From Desulfobacterales bacterium (GTDB lineage Bacteria; Desulfobacterota; Desulfobacteria; Desulfobacterales; C00003060), in contig DAOVOU010000171.1 in assembly GCA_030629475.1 (NCBI GenBank), positions 1 through 5,442 on the forward strand: 5,442 bases of DNA, given 5' to 3'. A model generated the notes under the pieces. The model was not told the DNA's origin. It searched no databases and saw nothing but the letters and a program-made list of their open reading frames with translations. This document shows, in pieces, positions 1 to 4,380 of this stretch; within the stretch, counting starts at the first letter, position 1, and each line of letters starts with the position of its first letter. The position numbers and the translations under genes were made by a program.

Positions 1-102
1 CTCCGTGGCATTATCCACATTCTGTCGCGCCAGGGCGGGCCGTACTACGAATCCCGATACGAGCTGCTCAACCGCAACCGTTTGACTCAATTGAAATGCT
101 GA
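1..102 (+). CDS. 3' end of an unidentified gene (partial)
   Basis: A plus-strand frame is open from the first base and stops with TGA at 100-102, giving 33 visible residues that end in LTQLKC. The stretch is rich in Arg, Tyr and Leu (for example YYESRYELLNRN) and has codon use like gpsA downstream, so it is probably the C-terminus of a real protein. I do not recognise the family and assign no function. The 80-base gap to gpsA is AT-rich, without an evident terminator, so the two genes could be co-transcribed. Confidence 0.5.
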   Translation, partial: LRGIIHILSRQGGPYYESRYELLNRNRLTQLKC

Positions 103-156
103 AAAGATTTTCAAAAAGTATATATTCATTTACCCCAAAAAGATTATCTTAAAAGC

Positions 157-162
157 TATAAT
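157..162 (+). promoter_or_regulatory. possible -10 box upstream of gpsA
   Basis: A perfect TATAAT lies in the AT-rich gap before gpsA. At the usual 16-18 base distance upstream there is only CCCCAA-like sequence, so no -35 box supports it. A start of transcription at about 168-170 would leave a leader of only about 14 bases containing the ribosome binding site. It is a weak candidate. Confidence 0.22.
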
Positions 163-182
163 AACTACTCAGGAGAGCAGGT

Positions 183-1190
183 ATGAATATCGGTGTCATC
201 GGAGCCGGCGCATGGGGGACCGCGCTGGCCAACCTGCTGGCCAATAAAGGATTTGATATCGCCCTGTGGGTGTTTGAACAGGAGGTCTGCGCGGACATAC
301 TTGAAGAGCGGGAAAACAAGGTCTTTCTGCCAGGTATTCCCCTTTCTCCGAATATTCGGCCCTCAAACGATCTTGATCAGGTGGCTGCAAACAAAGACAT
401 GTTGCTCCTTGTGGTACCCTCACATGTCTTTCGGTCTGTAGCAGTACGAGTGGTGCACCACCCTACAGAAAAAAGCCTCATCGTTAGTGCCACCAAGGGA
501 ATCGAAAACAAAACCCACCTGACCGCATCGGGCATCTTGAAACAACTTCTTCCCCCAAGGCTTCAAAGTCGGATCGCGGTACTCTCCGGCCCGAGCTTTG
601 CCAAGGAGGTGGCCAAAAAGATCCCAACTGCCGTCACGGTGGCGGCCTTTGACTCCGAGGTGGCCAGGTCTGTGCAGAATGTCTTTGCCACCCAATACTT
701 CCGTGTATATACCAGCCATGATGTGCACGGTGTGGAACTGGGCGGCGCCCTGAAGAACGTGATTGCCATTGCAGCGGGAATTTCAGACGGACTTGGCCTC
801 GGATATAACACCAGGGCAGCGCTCATCACCAGGGGTGCGACCGAGATCCAGCGTCTGGGGATAAAACTCGGGGCAAACCCAAGAACCTTTATGGGCTTGG
901 CAGGCATCGGTGACCTGGTACTGACCTGCACCGGGAAATTGAGCCGCAACTGGACAGTTGGTTATAAGATCGGACAGGGGATGAAACTTGATGCGATCCT
1001 CTCCGACATGCGTACAGTGGCCGAGGGTGTGAAGACCACAAGATCGGTTTATAATATGTCCCGAAAGATGGGGGTGGAGATGCCGATCACAGAACAGATC
1101 TACTGCATGTTGTACGAGGATCTTGATCCGAAAGAGGCACTCCAAACCCTCATGACCAGGGACCTGAAACATGAACTGGATAAGGAGTGA
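183..1190 (+). CDS. gpsA: glycerol-3-phosphate dehydrogenase [NAD(P)+]
   Basis: This cytosolic enzyme reduces dihydroxyacetone phosphate to sn-glycerol 3-phosphate with NAD(P)H, supplying the backbone for phospholipid synthesis. The 335-residue length is normal for the family. The N-terminal Rossmann domain opens with the dinucleotide motif GAGAWG (residues 7-12). SATKGIE (102-108) carries a conserved lysine (K105), and SGPSFAKE is at 135-142. The C-terminal domain has GGALKNVIAIAAG (187-199), whose K191 matches the family's catalytic lysine, then GYNTRAALITRG (207-218) and GLAGIGDLVLTCTG (238-251). The ATG start is supported by the purine-rich AGGAGAG at 171-177, five bases upstream, and by the glycine motif falling at the expected place. 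All key motifs are present, so the gene looks functional. Identification is from family motifs and is firm. Confidence 0.97.
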   Translation: MNIGVIGAGAWGTALANLLANKGFDIALWVFEQEVCADILEERENKVFLPGIPLSPNIRPSNDLDQVAANKDMLLLVVPSHVFRSVAVRVVHHPTEKSLIVSATKGIENKTHLTASGILKQLLPPRLQSRIAVLSGPSFAKEVAKKIPTAVTVAAFDSEVARSVQNVFATQYFRVYTSHDVHGVELGGALKNVIAIAAGISDGLGLGYNTRAALITRGATEIQRLGIKLGANPRTFMGLAGIGDLVLTCTGKLSRNWTVGYKIGQGMKLDAILSDMRTVAEGVKTTRSVYNMSRKMGVEMPITEQIYCMLYEDLDPKEALQTLMTRDLKHELDKE

Positions 1191-1191
1191 G

Positions 1192-1205
1192 GCGGAATGC
1201 GGAAT
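1192..1205 (+). repeat. GCGGAAT tandem duplication
   Basis: Two direct copies of GCGGAAT (1192-1198 and 1199-1205) start two bases after the gpsA stop codon. This is the first of three unrelated short tandem arrays packed into the gpsA-radC gap. Confidence 0.6.
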
Positions 1206-1255
1206 GATGCAAAAGGAAGGCAAGGTCCCTCTATGGAAATCTCCTTTTCTTAACA

Positions 1256-1293
1256 ACTTTAGGCACTTTAGCTCACTTTAGCTCACTTTAGGC
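1256..1293 (+). repeat. four-unit ACTTTAG tandem array
   Basis: Four units share the core ACTTTAG: ACTTTAGGC (1256-1264), ACTTTAGCTC (1265-1274), ACTTTAGCTC (1275-1284) and ACTTTAGGC (1285-1293). The period of 9-10 bases is close to one DNA helical turn. The outer two units have the GC ending and the inner two the CTC ending, so the array is symmetric in unit type. There is no coding potential, and the role is unknown. Confidence 0.8.
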
Positions 1294-1303
1294 ACTCCGT
1301 TAT

Positions 1304-1338
1304 TGACCAATGACCAATGACCAGTGACAAATGACATC
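1304..1338 (+). repeat. five-unit TGACCAA heptamer array running into radC
   Basis: Five consecutive heptamers: TGACCAA (1304-1310), TGACCAA (1311-1317), TGACCAG (1318-1324), TGACAAA (1325-1331) and TGACATC (1332-1338). The units decay towards the 3' side. The radC start codon (ATG at 1331-1333) is made by the junction of units four and five. ATG or GTG triplets at 1310, 1317, 1324 and 1331 recur every seven bases and so cycle through the reading frames. The TGA at 1325-1327 is in frame with radC and blocks any more upstream start. Confidence 0.8.
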
Positions 1339-2053
1339 CCACAAAGGCGAAGGGCATCGAGAGCGACTCAGGGAAAAATTCCTGACCTCCGGACTTGACG
1401 GATTCCACGATTACGAGGTCATAGAGCTGCTCCTTACGTTGGCCACCCCTAGAAAGGACTGTAAAGATCAGGCCAAAGCGGCCCTAAAACGTTTTGAGAC
1501 CTTACAGGCAGTGATTGAAGCGCCAGCCGAACAACTCCAGGAGATCAACGGCATCGGCCAAAAAAACATTTTCGGGATCAAGCTCGTCCGGGCTGTTGCC
1601 GAGCGCTACCTTCAAAAAAAACTGATCAAGAAGGATCCGATCCGGTCTTCAAAGGAACTTTTCGAATATCTTTACCATAGCCTTCGAGACAAAAAGCGGG
1701 AAATCTTCAAGGTCGTCTTCCTTGATGCACAAAACAAGATTATCGCTATAGAAGACCTTTCTGAGGGAACGCTTACTGCCAGCAGTGTTTATCCCAGGGA
1801 GGTCGTGCAGACCGCGCTCAGGCATCATGCAGCCGGCCTTTTCCTGGTACACAACCACCCATCAGGAGAGCCAAGGCCGTCGCGTGAAGACAGGCTCATT
1901 ACCCGCGAGTTAATTCATGCCTGCCGGGTCATGGGAATCACGGTCCACGAGCACCTGATCATTGGCGACAACACCTATTTCAGTTTTGCGGACCAGGGCT
2001 ACATTGCCGAGATGAACCGCGAATACGAAGCCAGTATCCGATCACACGGTTAA
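1331..2053 (+). CDS. radC: RadC family JAB/MPN-domain protein (UPF0758)
   Basis: The 240-residue protein has normal RadC architecture. The N-terminal helical part carries the typical GHRERLREKF (residues 8-17) and LLLTLATPRKD (33-43), followed by a helix-hairpin-helix stretch around INGIGQKN (72-79). The C-terminal JAB/MPN domain holds the putative metal site H174-N-H176-P-S-G with PS (183-184) and D187, matching the family pattern HxHP..G..xPSxxD. The historical link to DNA repair is disputed for this family and its molecular role is not settled. The first in-frame ATG after a stop (TGA 1325-1327) is at 1331, and the N-terminal motif distance supports it. There is no Shine-Dalgarno sequence, because the upstream bases are heptamer repeats. 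The gene looks intact. I saw no clear terminator after it. Confidence 0.93.
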   Translation: MTSHKGEGHRERLREKFLTSGLDGFHDYEVIELLLTLATPRKDCKDQAKAALKRFETLQAVIEAPAEQLQEINGIGQKNIFGIKLVRAVAERYLQKKLIKKDPIRSSKELFEYLYHSLRDKKREIFKVVFLDAQNKIIAIEDLSEGTLTASSVYPREVVQTALRHHAAGLFLVHNHPSGEPRPSREDRLITRELIHACRVMGITVHEHLIIGDNTYFSFADQGYIAEMNREYEASIRSHG

Positions 2054-2121
2054 TGAACCCAATTCATAGAAACACCAGTCCCCTCGCCGTCCTTGTAGTA
2101 CGGAAAGCCTTTCCACTTCAT
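2050..2121 (-). CDS. possible 23-residue small protein with a strong ribosome binding site
   Basis: A minus-strand frame begins with ATG at 2121 behind AAAGGAGAG (about 2125-2133), one of the best ribosome binding sites in the window. It encodes MKWKGFPYYKDGEGTG and seven further residues ending in NWVH, with stop TAA at 2050-2052. The stop overlaps the end of convergent radC. I do not recognise the peptide. It could be a genuine small protein. It could also be the 5' end of a longer gene cut off at the radC boundary, which fits the gene debris next to it. Confidence 0.3.
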   Translation of the reverse strand: MKWKGFPYYKDGEGTGVSMNWVH

Positions 2122-2141
2122 AATCTCTCCTTTCGGTTTGA

Positions 2142-2279
2142 TCAAACTAGCCCTGCAATAATCCCAGAATCATTACCTTCTTCCAAATAGTTGCCAGCGA
2201 TGAAATCTATCCTGTTCGTCAGATCAAATTTTTCGATGGTTTTTTCGGCAAAAGCATTTTGTCCAACCTGTTTACAAAA
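2142..2279 (-). pseudogene. methyltransferase-like gene fragment
   Basis: A minus-strand frame without a start codon is open between stops at 2280-2282 and 2142-2144 (45 residues). It contains AEKTIEKFDLTNRIDFIAGN followed by YLEE. This resembles the second beta-strand and following loop of SAM-dependent methyltransferases of the O-methyltransferase type, where a pattern like (I/V)EKFGLxDRIxFIAGDYL is common. The resemblance is by eye only. The glycine-rich SAM motif that should precede it is absent, because the DNA upstream is transposase-like in another frame, so this can only be a fragment. Confidence 0.33.
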
Positions 2280-2360
2280 TCATCCCTGTCACCATCATCC
2301 TAAAAGATCGGTCTGCACTCAATGCCCGCTAGATCAAAGGGAAAACAAAGTGCCCAGCTA
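2246..2360 (-). pseudogene. decayed N-terminal fragment of a RAYT-type transposase
   Basis: On the minus strand the frame reads GIECRPIF, an internal TAG stop at 2300-2302, then DDGDRDDFVNRLDKMLLP. RAYT (Y1/HUH transposase) proteins carry the pattern RGIERRxIFxDDxDRxxFLxRL shortly after the N-terminus. The segment upstream (about 2330-2360) aligns base by base with the start of the second RAYT relic at 4140-4205, with about one base missing, which implies a frameshift. The HUH motif and catalytic tyrosine are not present: the similarity ends where the methyltransferase-like frame begins. It is a dead remnant, and the family call rests on motif recognition. Confidence 0.5.
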
Positions 2361-2542
2361 AGGTAAAGCGTGTAGGGTAGGCAACAAACCGAAAGACGGC
2401 ATTTTTTGCTTGTGGCCACTGCAAGTCTATCAAGGAATTACGAAGTCAGGAGTGAAGATATTAGACTCATATCATAACATTCTTAGGCTGACCAGAATTG
2501 TAGATACATGGCAGTAGTTTAACCTTATTACAATTAAGAAGA
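2361..2542. other. non-coding stretch downstream of the toxin gene
   Basis: The remaining 180 bases left of the toxin gene show no convincing gene on either strand, no clear terminator hairpin and no repeat array. A plus-strand frame is open through 2400-2515 but has no start codon or recognisable motif. With the two relics to its left, this stretch completes the gene-poor interval between radC and the toxin gene. Confidence 0.4.
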
Positions 2543-2884
2543 TTACTTGCGCGTCGCGCCTTGTTCTGTGGGTGAGCCTGTCGGCTGCTCCTTTGTCCGA
2601 GGAAGCCAGTAATACGGCTTGCGACTCATATGCGCGAAAGCGACAATCCAGATGTCCTCGGGCAGTTCGATGTAATAAACTGAATACGGAAATCGACGCA
2701 TCAAACTGCGTCTGGCCCCGTGCTTCACCTTAGGGCACCGTTTCGGTGTCTCCTGAATCTCGGCAAGTATGCGACCCGTCTCCGTCTCGAAATCGAGTCC
2801 GAGACCTGACACTCTGTTTTCGTAAAAGCTAACCGCGTGCCACAACTCTAACTCCGCCTCTGCGTGAATGATAACAGGCTTCAC
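2543..2884 (-). CDS. type II toxin, ParE/RelE superfamily
   Basis: This 113-residue protein has the ParE/RelE (plasmid stabilisation) fold signature. The N-terminal helical part (AEAELELWHAVSFYENR, residues 8-24) precedes the typical C-terminal strand pattern RRFPYSVYYIE (63-73), IWIVAFAHMSR (78-88) and KPYYW (89-93). ParE-type toxins poison gyrase and RelE-type toxins cleave mRNA; the sequence alone does not decide between them. It starts with GTG at 2882-2884, overlapping the antitoxin stop in GTGA (2881-2884), so translation is probably coupled. The last 18 or so residues (PTGSPTEQGATRK and nearby) extend past the usual family end. The gene appears intact and is the promoter-distal member of the pair. 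Superfamily placement is firm and the target is unknown. Confidence 0.85.
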   Translation of the reverse strand: MKPVIIHAEAELELWHAVSFYENRVSGLGLDFETETGRILAEIQETPKRCPKVKHGARRSLMRRFPYSVYYIELPEDIWIVAFAHMSRKPYYWLPRTKEQPTGSPTEQGATRK

Positions 2885-3111
2885 CGGTATTTCGCCCGAA
2901 TCTCCGCAAGGACTTGCTCTGCCGGTCTGCCTTGGGCATCACCCCGTTTAACCTCGGCTACTCGTCTCTCGATCTCTCGATCCCAAGCAGCCTCGACATC
3001 AGTTTCACTGGTCTCGTCTAGGCTAACAATCAGTTCGTGTGCCAGCTTGGCTCGGCCCTCAGCCGGCAAGGCTAGTGCCTGATGGATCATATTATCCAAT
3101 AATGTGGACAT
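2881..3111 (-). CDS. type II antitoxin, addiction-module component family
   Basis: The 76-residue protein matches the short antitoxin family often paired with ParE-like toxins (TIGR02574/Unstab_antitox type). ALALPAEGRAKLAHELIVSL (residues 12-31) fits the helical N-terminal pattern, and AAWDREIERRVAEVKRG (41-57) fits the conserved W..EI.RR......G segment, followed by a C-terminal helix expected to wrap the toxin. It should neutralise the toxin by direct binding; family members often also repress their own operon, but I saw no clear operator palindrome. I chose ATG at 3111 because GGAGG (3123-3127) lies 11 bases upstream and the family begins here. An in-frame ATG at 3150 would add 13 residues but has no ribosome binding site. 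Confidence 0.85.
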   Translation of the reverse strand: MSTLLDNMIHQALALPAEGRAKLAHELIVSLDETSETDVEAAWDREIERRVAEVKRGDAQGRPAEQVLAEIRAKYR

Positions 3112-3122
3112 GGTGATACTAA

Positions 3123-3127
3123 CCTCC
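3123..3127 (-). promoter_or_regulatory. ribosome binding site deciding the antitoxin start
   Basis: GGAGG on the minus strand sits 11 bases before ATG 3111. The spacing is somewhat long, but no comparable site precedes the alternative ATG at 3150, so this favours the shorter 76-residue product. Confidence 0.55.
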
Positions 3128-3141
3128 GCAACTTCGCACTG

Positions 3142-3339
3142 GTGGTCCATTGTCTAGATTTTTGTGGAGATCAGATAGTTCATGAAGATTACTCTCAATC
3201 TATCACGATAGAGGCGTTATTGCAAGTTTCAGAAACATTGGCGCCGGATCATTCCACAGGGGGATTTCCGGTTACACTTGCGGTTATGCTTGCCAGAATC
3301 TATGATCGCCCACCACACGATTTTGTCATAGATATCTGA
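3142..3339 (+). pseudogene. unidentified plus-strand gene fragment
   Basis: A plus-strand frame reads DFCGDQIVHEDYSQSITIEA and ends with PVTLAVMLARIYDRPPHDF, then VIDI and TGA at 3337-3339. Composition and amphipathic pattern look protein-like. The end (small hydrophobic helix, aromatic, PP, then a strand) is reminiscent of the C-termini of hydrogenase maturation proteases, but this is a weak resemblance and I do not rely on it. The only upstream start is GTG at 3142, without a ribosome binding site and inside the leader of the divergent antitoxin gene. It is most likely a 3' fragment of a lost gene, or a chance frame. Confidence 0.25.
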
Positions 3340-3408
3340 AGGATATCACAAATTTTGTCAAGCTGTTGGCCACATTTCGGTCAACCGCCAGACTGGATGG
3401 GTGTTTTC

Positions 3409-3437
3409 AAAGGCAGAGCCATGATGACCCTGCCTTT
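3409..3437 (-). terminator. stem-loop, candidate terminator on the minus strand
   Basis: On the minus strand AAAGGCAGGGTC pairs with GGCTCTGCCTTT around a five-base ATCAT loop: a 12-pair stem with two G-U wobbles. On the plus strand those two positions become A-C mismatches, so the structure is complete only in minus-strand RNA. It lies 28 bases after the stop of the PEP-CTERM-like frame (3466-3468). No long U-run follows (CTTTGAAAA), so it is an imperfect intrinsic terminator. Confidence 0.4.
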
Positions 3438-3465
3438 TCAGTTTCACAATTTGAGCCACCACCAA

Positions 3466-3558
3466 TTATCCAAATCCGATAAAGCCAGCACCCAAAAGCA
3501 GCATAGTAACAGGCACGGGGAAGCGACCTTTCCCAAATCGCCAGAAAGAGATGTCTTG
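3466..3558 (-). pseudogene. PEP-CTERM-like C-terminal sorting tail (fragment)
   Basis: A minus-strand frame between stops at 3559-3561 and 3466-3468 encodes RFGKGRF followed by PVPVTMLLLGAGFIGFG. This matches the C-terminal signal of PEP-CTERM proteins of exopolysaccharide-associated export systems: a VPxPxT-like motif, then a short glycine-broken hydrophobic helix (TMLLLGxGxxG). In such proteins the helix is normally followed by a basic tail such as RRK; here TAA comes first, so the signal is incomplete. No exported-protein body precedes it, since a stop lies 30 codons upstream. It is best read as the last piece of a lost gene. The hairpin at 3409-3437 is well placed to be that gene's terminator. 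Confidence 0.42.
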
Positions 3559-3565
3559 TCAGCAA

Positions 3566-3904
3566 CTATTTCAGGATATAAATATGGGGGTAGTCCATGA
3601 GTTTCAGGGTCAAGGCAATTACACCTGCCAATTCAGGGGTATCGTGAATAATTATGAGGCTGTTGCTTTTATTGAGCTCCTCCATCATAGGTTTCGAGAA
3701 CATGTTGTTGTAATCAACGTGCCTGGCACCCTTGATGTGACTCTTCTTAAACTTTGTTTCATCACGAAAATCGACAAATGCGGGCCTCTTCAGCTTTCTG
3801 GCAGCCCCTTCACTGATGATCCATTTGGCAAAATCGCTCTTGCTAAGGTGCTTGAGGGCGTGCAGAAGTTTCTGCTCTCCTTCCGCATAACAATGGGGAC
3901 GTAG
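3566..3904 (-). pseudogene. rhodanese-like domain protein, 5'-truncated remnant
   Basis: A minus-strand frame of 112 codons, open from after TAA (3905-3907) to TAG (3566-3568), has no start codon in its first 60 residues. Residues 43-63 read FVDFRDETKFKKSHIKGA then RHV, the rhodanese (CDC25-like) signature (I/V)DxRxxxEFxxGHIxGAxxI. LIIIHDTPELAGVIALTL (83-100) corresponds to the active-site strand and loop, and YPHIYILK (105-112) to the last strand. The residue expected to be the catalytic cysteine is Asp (D88), so sulfur transfer would not be possible. The usual GGW after the last strand is replaced by the stop. Loss of the start, cysteine and end point to a relic. Its 5' side abuts the right-hand RAYT element near 3896. 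Confidence 0.6.
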
Positions 3905-3925
3905 TTAACTTTTTAACTTAAGTTT
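3896..3925 (-). other. probable end of the RAYT-derived element
   Basis: Between the RAYT relic stop (3924-3926) and the rhodanese relic, the plus strand reads GGGGACGTAGTTAACTTTTT followed by AACTTAAG. It contains the palindrome AGTTAACT (3903-3910) and, on the minus strand, two GTTAA copies separated by AAA. Similar GGGGACGT-GTTAA ends flank RAYT genes in related bacteria as I remember them, which I could not verify here. It is the likely boundary between the element and the truncated host gene. Confidence 0.3.
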
Positions 3926-4205
3926 ACCCAGCCAGCGAATATTTTCTAGCCTTTGCCGGCTTCTCGCCTCGAATTGCTGATTTGCTGACAGCCGGAACTG
4001 AAATTGTTAGTTTAAGGACACATTCCACAAAATTCTCGCCAAACATCCCCAGTACTTTGTCCGTATCCTGCCAGTCGTTTTTTCTTTTTGCCGTCAAGAC
4101 GCTGTGACCGCAGTACTGATGCCCGAATATTCGCCTTTTTTCAATGCCCCTGGCAATGACGTGGTGGAGGGCTCCCGGAGCATCTATTCGTGATTTTCTC
4201 AGCAT
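3924..4205 (-). pseudogene. internally deleted RAYT transposase derivative (93 residues)
   Basis: RAYT proteins are Y1/HUH single-strand transposases of about 200-330 residues. This frame keeps only parts of one, in order. Residues 1-27, MLRKSRIDAPGALHHVIARG then IEKRRIF, are the N-terminus. About 31-57, CGHSVLTAKRKNDWQDTDKV then LGMFGEN, come from well downstream of the catalytic region. FVECVLK (59-65) resembles the later DSxFVExVLK segment. ISVPAVSKSAIRGEKPAKAR (69-88) is the C-terminal helix-turn-helix. The HUH motif (PNHxH type) and catalytic tyrosine are missing, so it cannot transpose. The joins leave the frame open from an ATG to the normal C-terminus. No clear ribosome binding site precedes ATG 4205. 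It is either a dead relic or a small DNA-binding remnant. Confidence 0.65.
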
Positions 4206-4380
4206 GCAAACCGAATGGCATACCTAATTCACATTATCAAGTTAAATGGTTAAGAGCGTTCCCTTTTGTTCCAAAGCTGCTTCTGCCAGGCCCGTGATGT
4301 GTCTCTTTTCGTTCGCTTGCCATTTCGTACTACCCCCACAAAAAATGATAGTCATACACTGTTCCAATTCGGACTTTTCC
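4206..4380. other. intergenic stretch with two tiny minus-strand frames
   Basis: Between the RAYT relic and the acylphosphatase gene I see no assured gene. Two overlapping minus-strand frames exist. One (4237-4323) starts MASERKETHHGPGRSSFGTK, has 28 residues, and follows a GGGGG run about 10 bases upstream. The other starts at about 4358 (MTIIFCGGSTKWQ) and ends in GTLLTI. Neither matches a family I know. No strong hairpin follows the acylphosphatase stop at 4381. Confidence 0.2.

Noticed and set aside
82..126. TTGACT/TTGAAA with TATATT as a promoter before gpsA
   Set aside because: The spacing between the boxes is above 20 bases in every combination, and the first box lies inside the upstream coding region.
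1211..1249. Possible terminator after gpsA (AAAAGGA pairing with TCCTTTT)
   Set aside because: Only seven pairs around a loop of about 25 bases and no following T-run.
420..1256. Long minus-strand frames across gpsA
   Set aside because: Antisense shadows of gpsA, whose motifs are complete.
1256..1338. CRISPR array
   Set aside because: The units are 7-10 bases long with no spacers between them, so they are simple tandem repeats.
2864..3082. Plus-strand 72-codon open frame opposite the antitoxin
   Set aside because: Ser/Ala/Arg-rich shadow of a well-supported antitoxin gene.
3112..3150. Upstream ATG (3150) as the antitoxin start
   Set aside because: It has no ribosome binding site, and the added residues fall outside the family's usual N-terminus.
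3355..3600. Plus-strand 81-codon open frame
   Set aside because: Low-complexity His/Ser-rich product without a family match, antisense to the PEP-CTERM-like tail and crossing the hairpin.
3551..3904. Plus-strand 117-codon open frame
   Set aside because: It is antisense to the rhodanese-like frame, which has a clear family signature. The plus-strand product shows no recognisable motif and no ribosome binding site.
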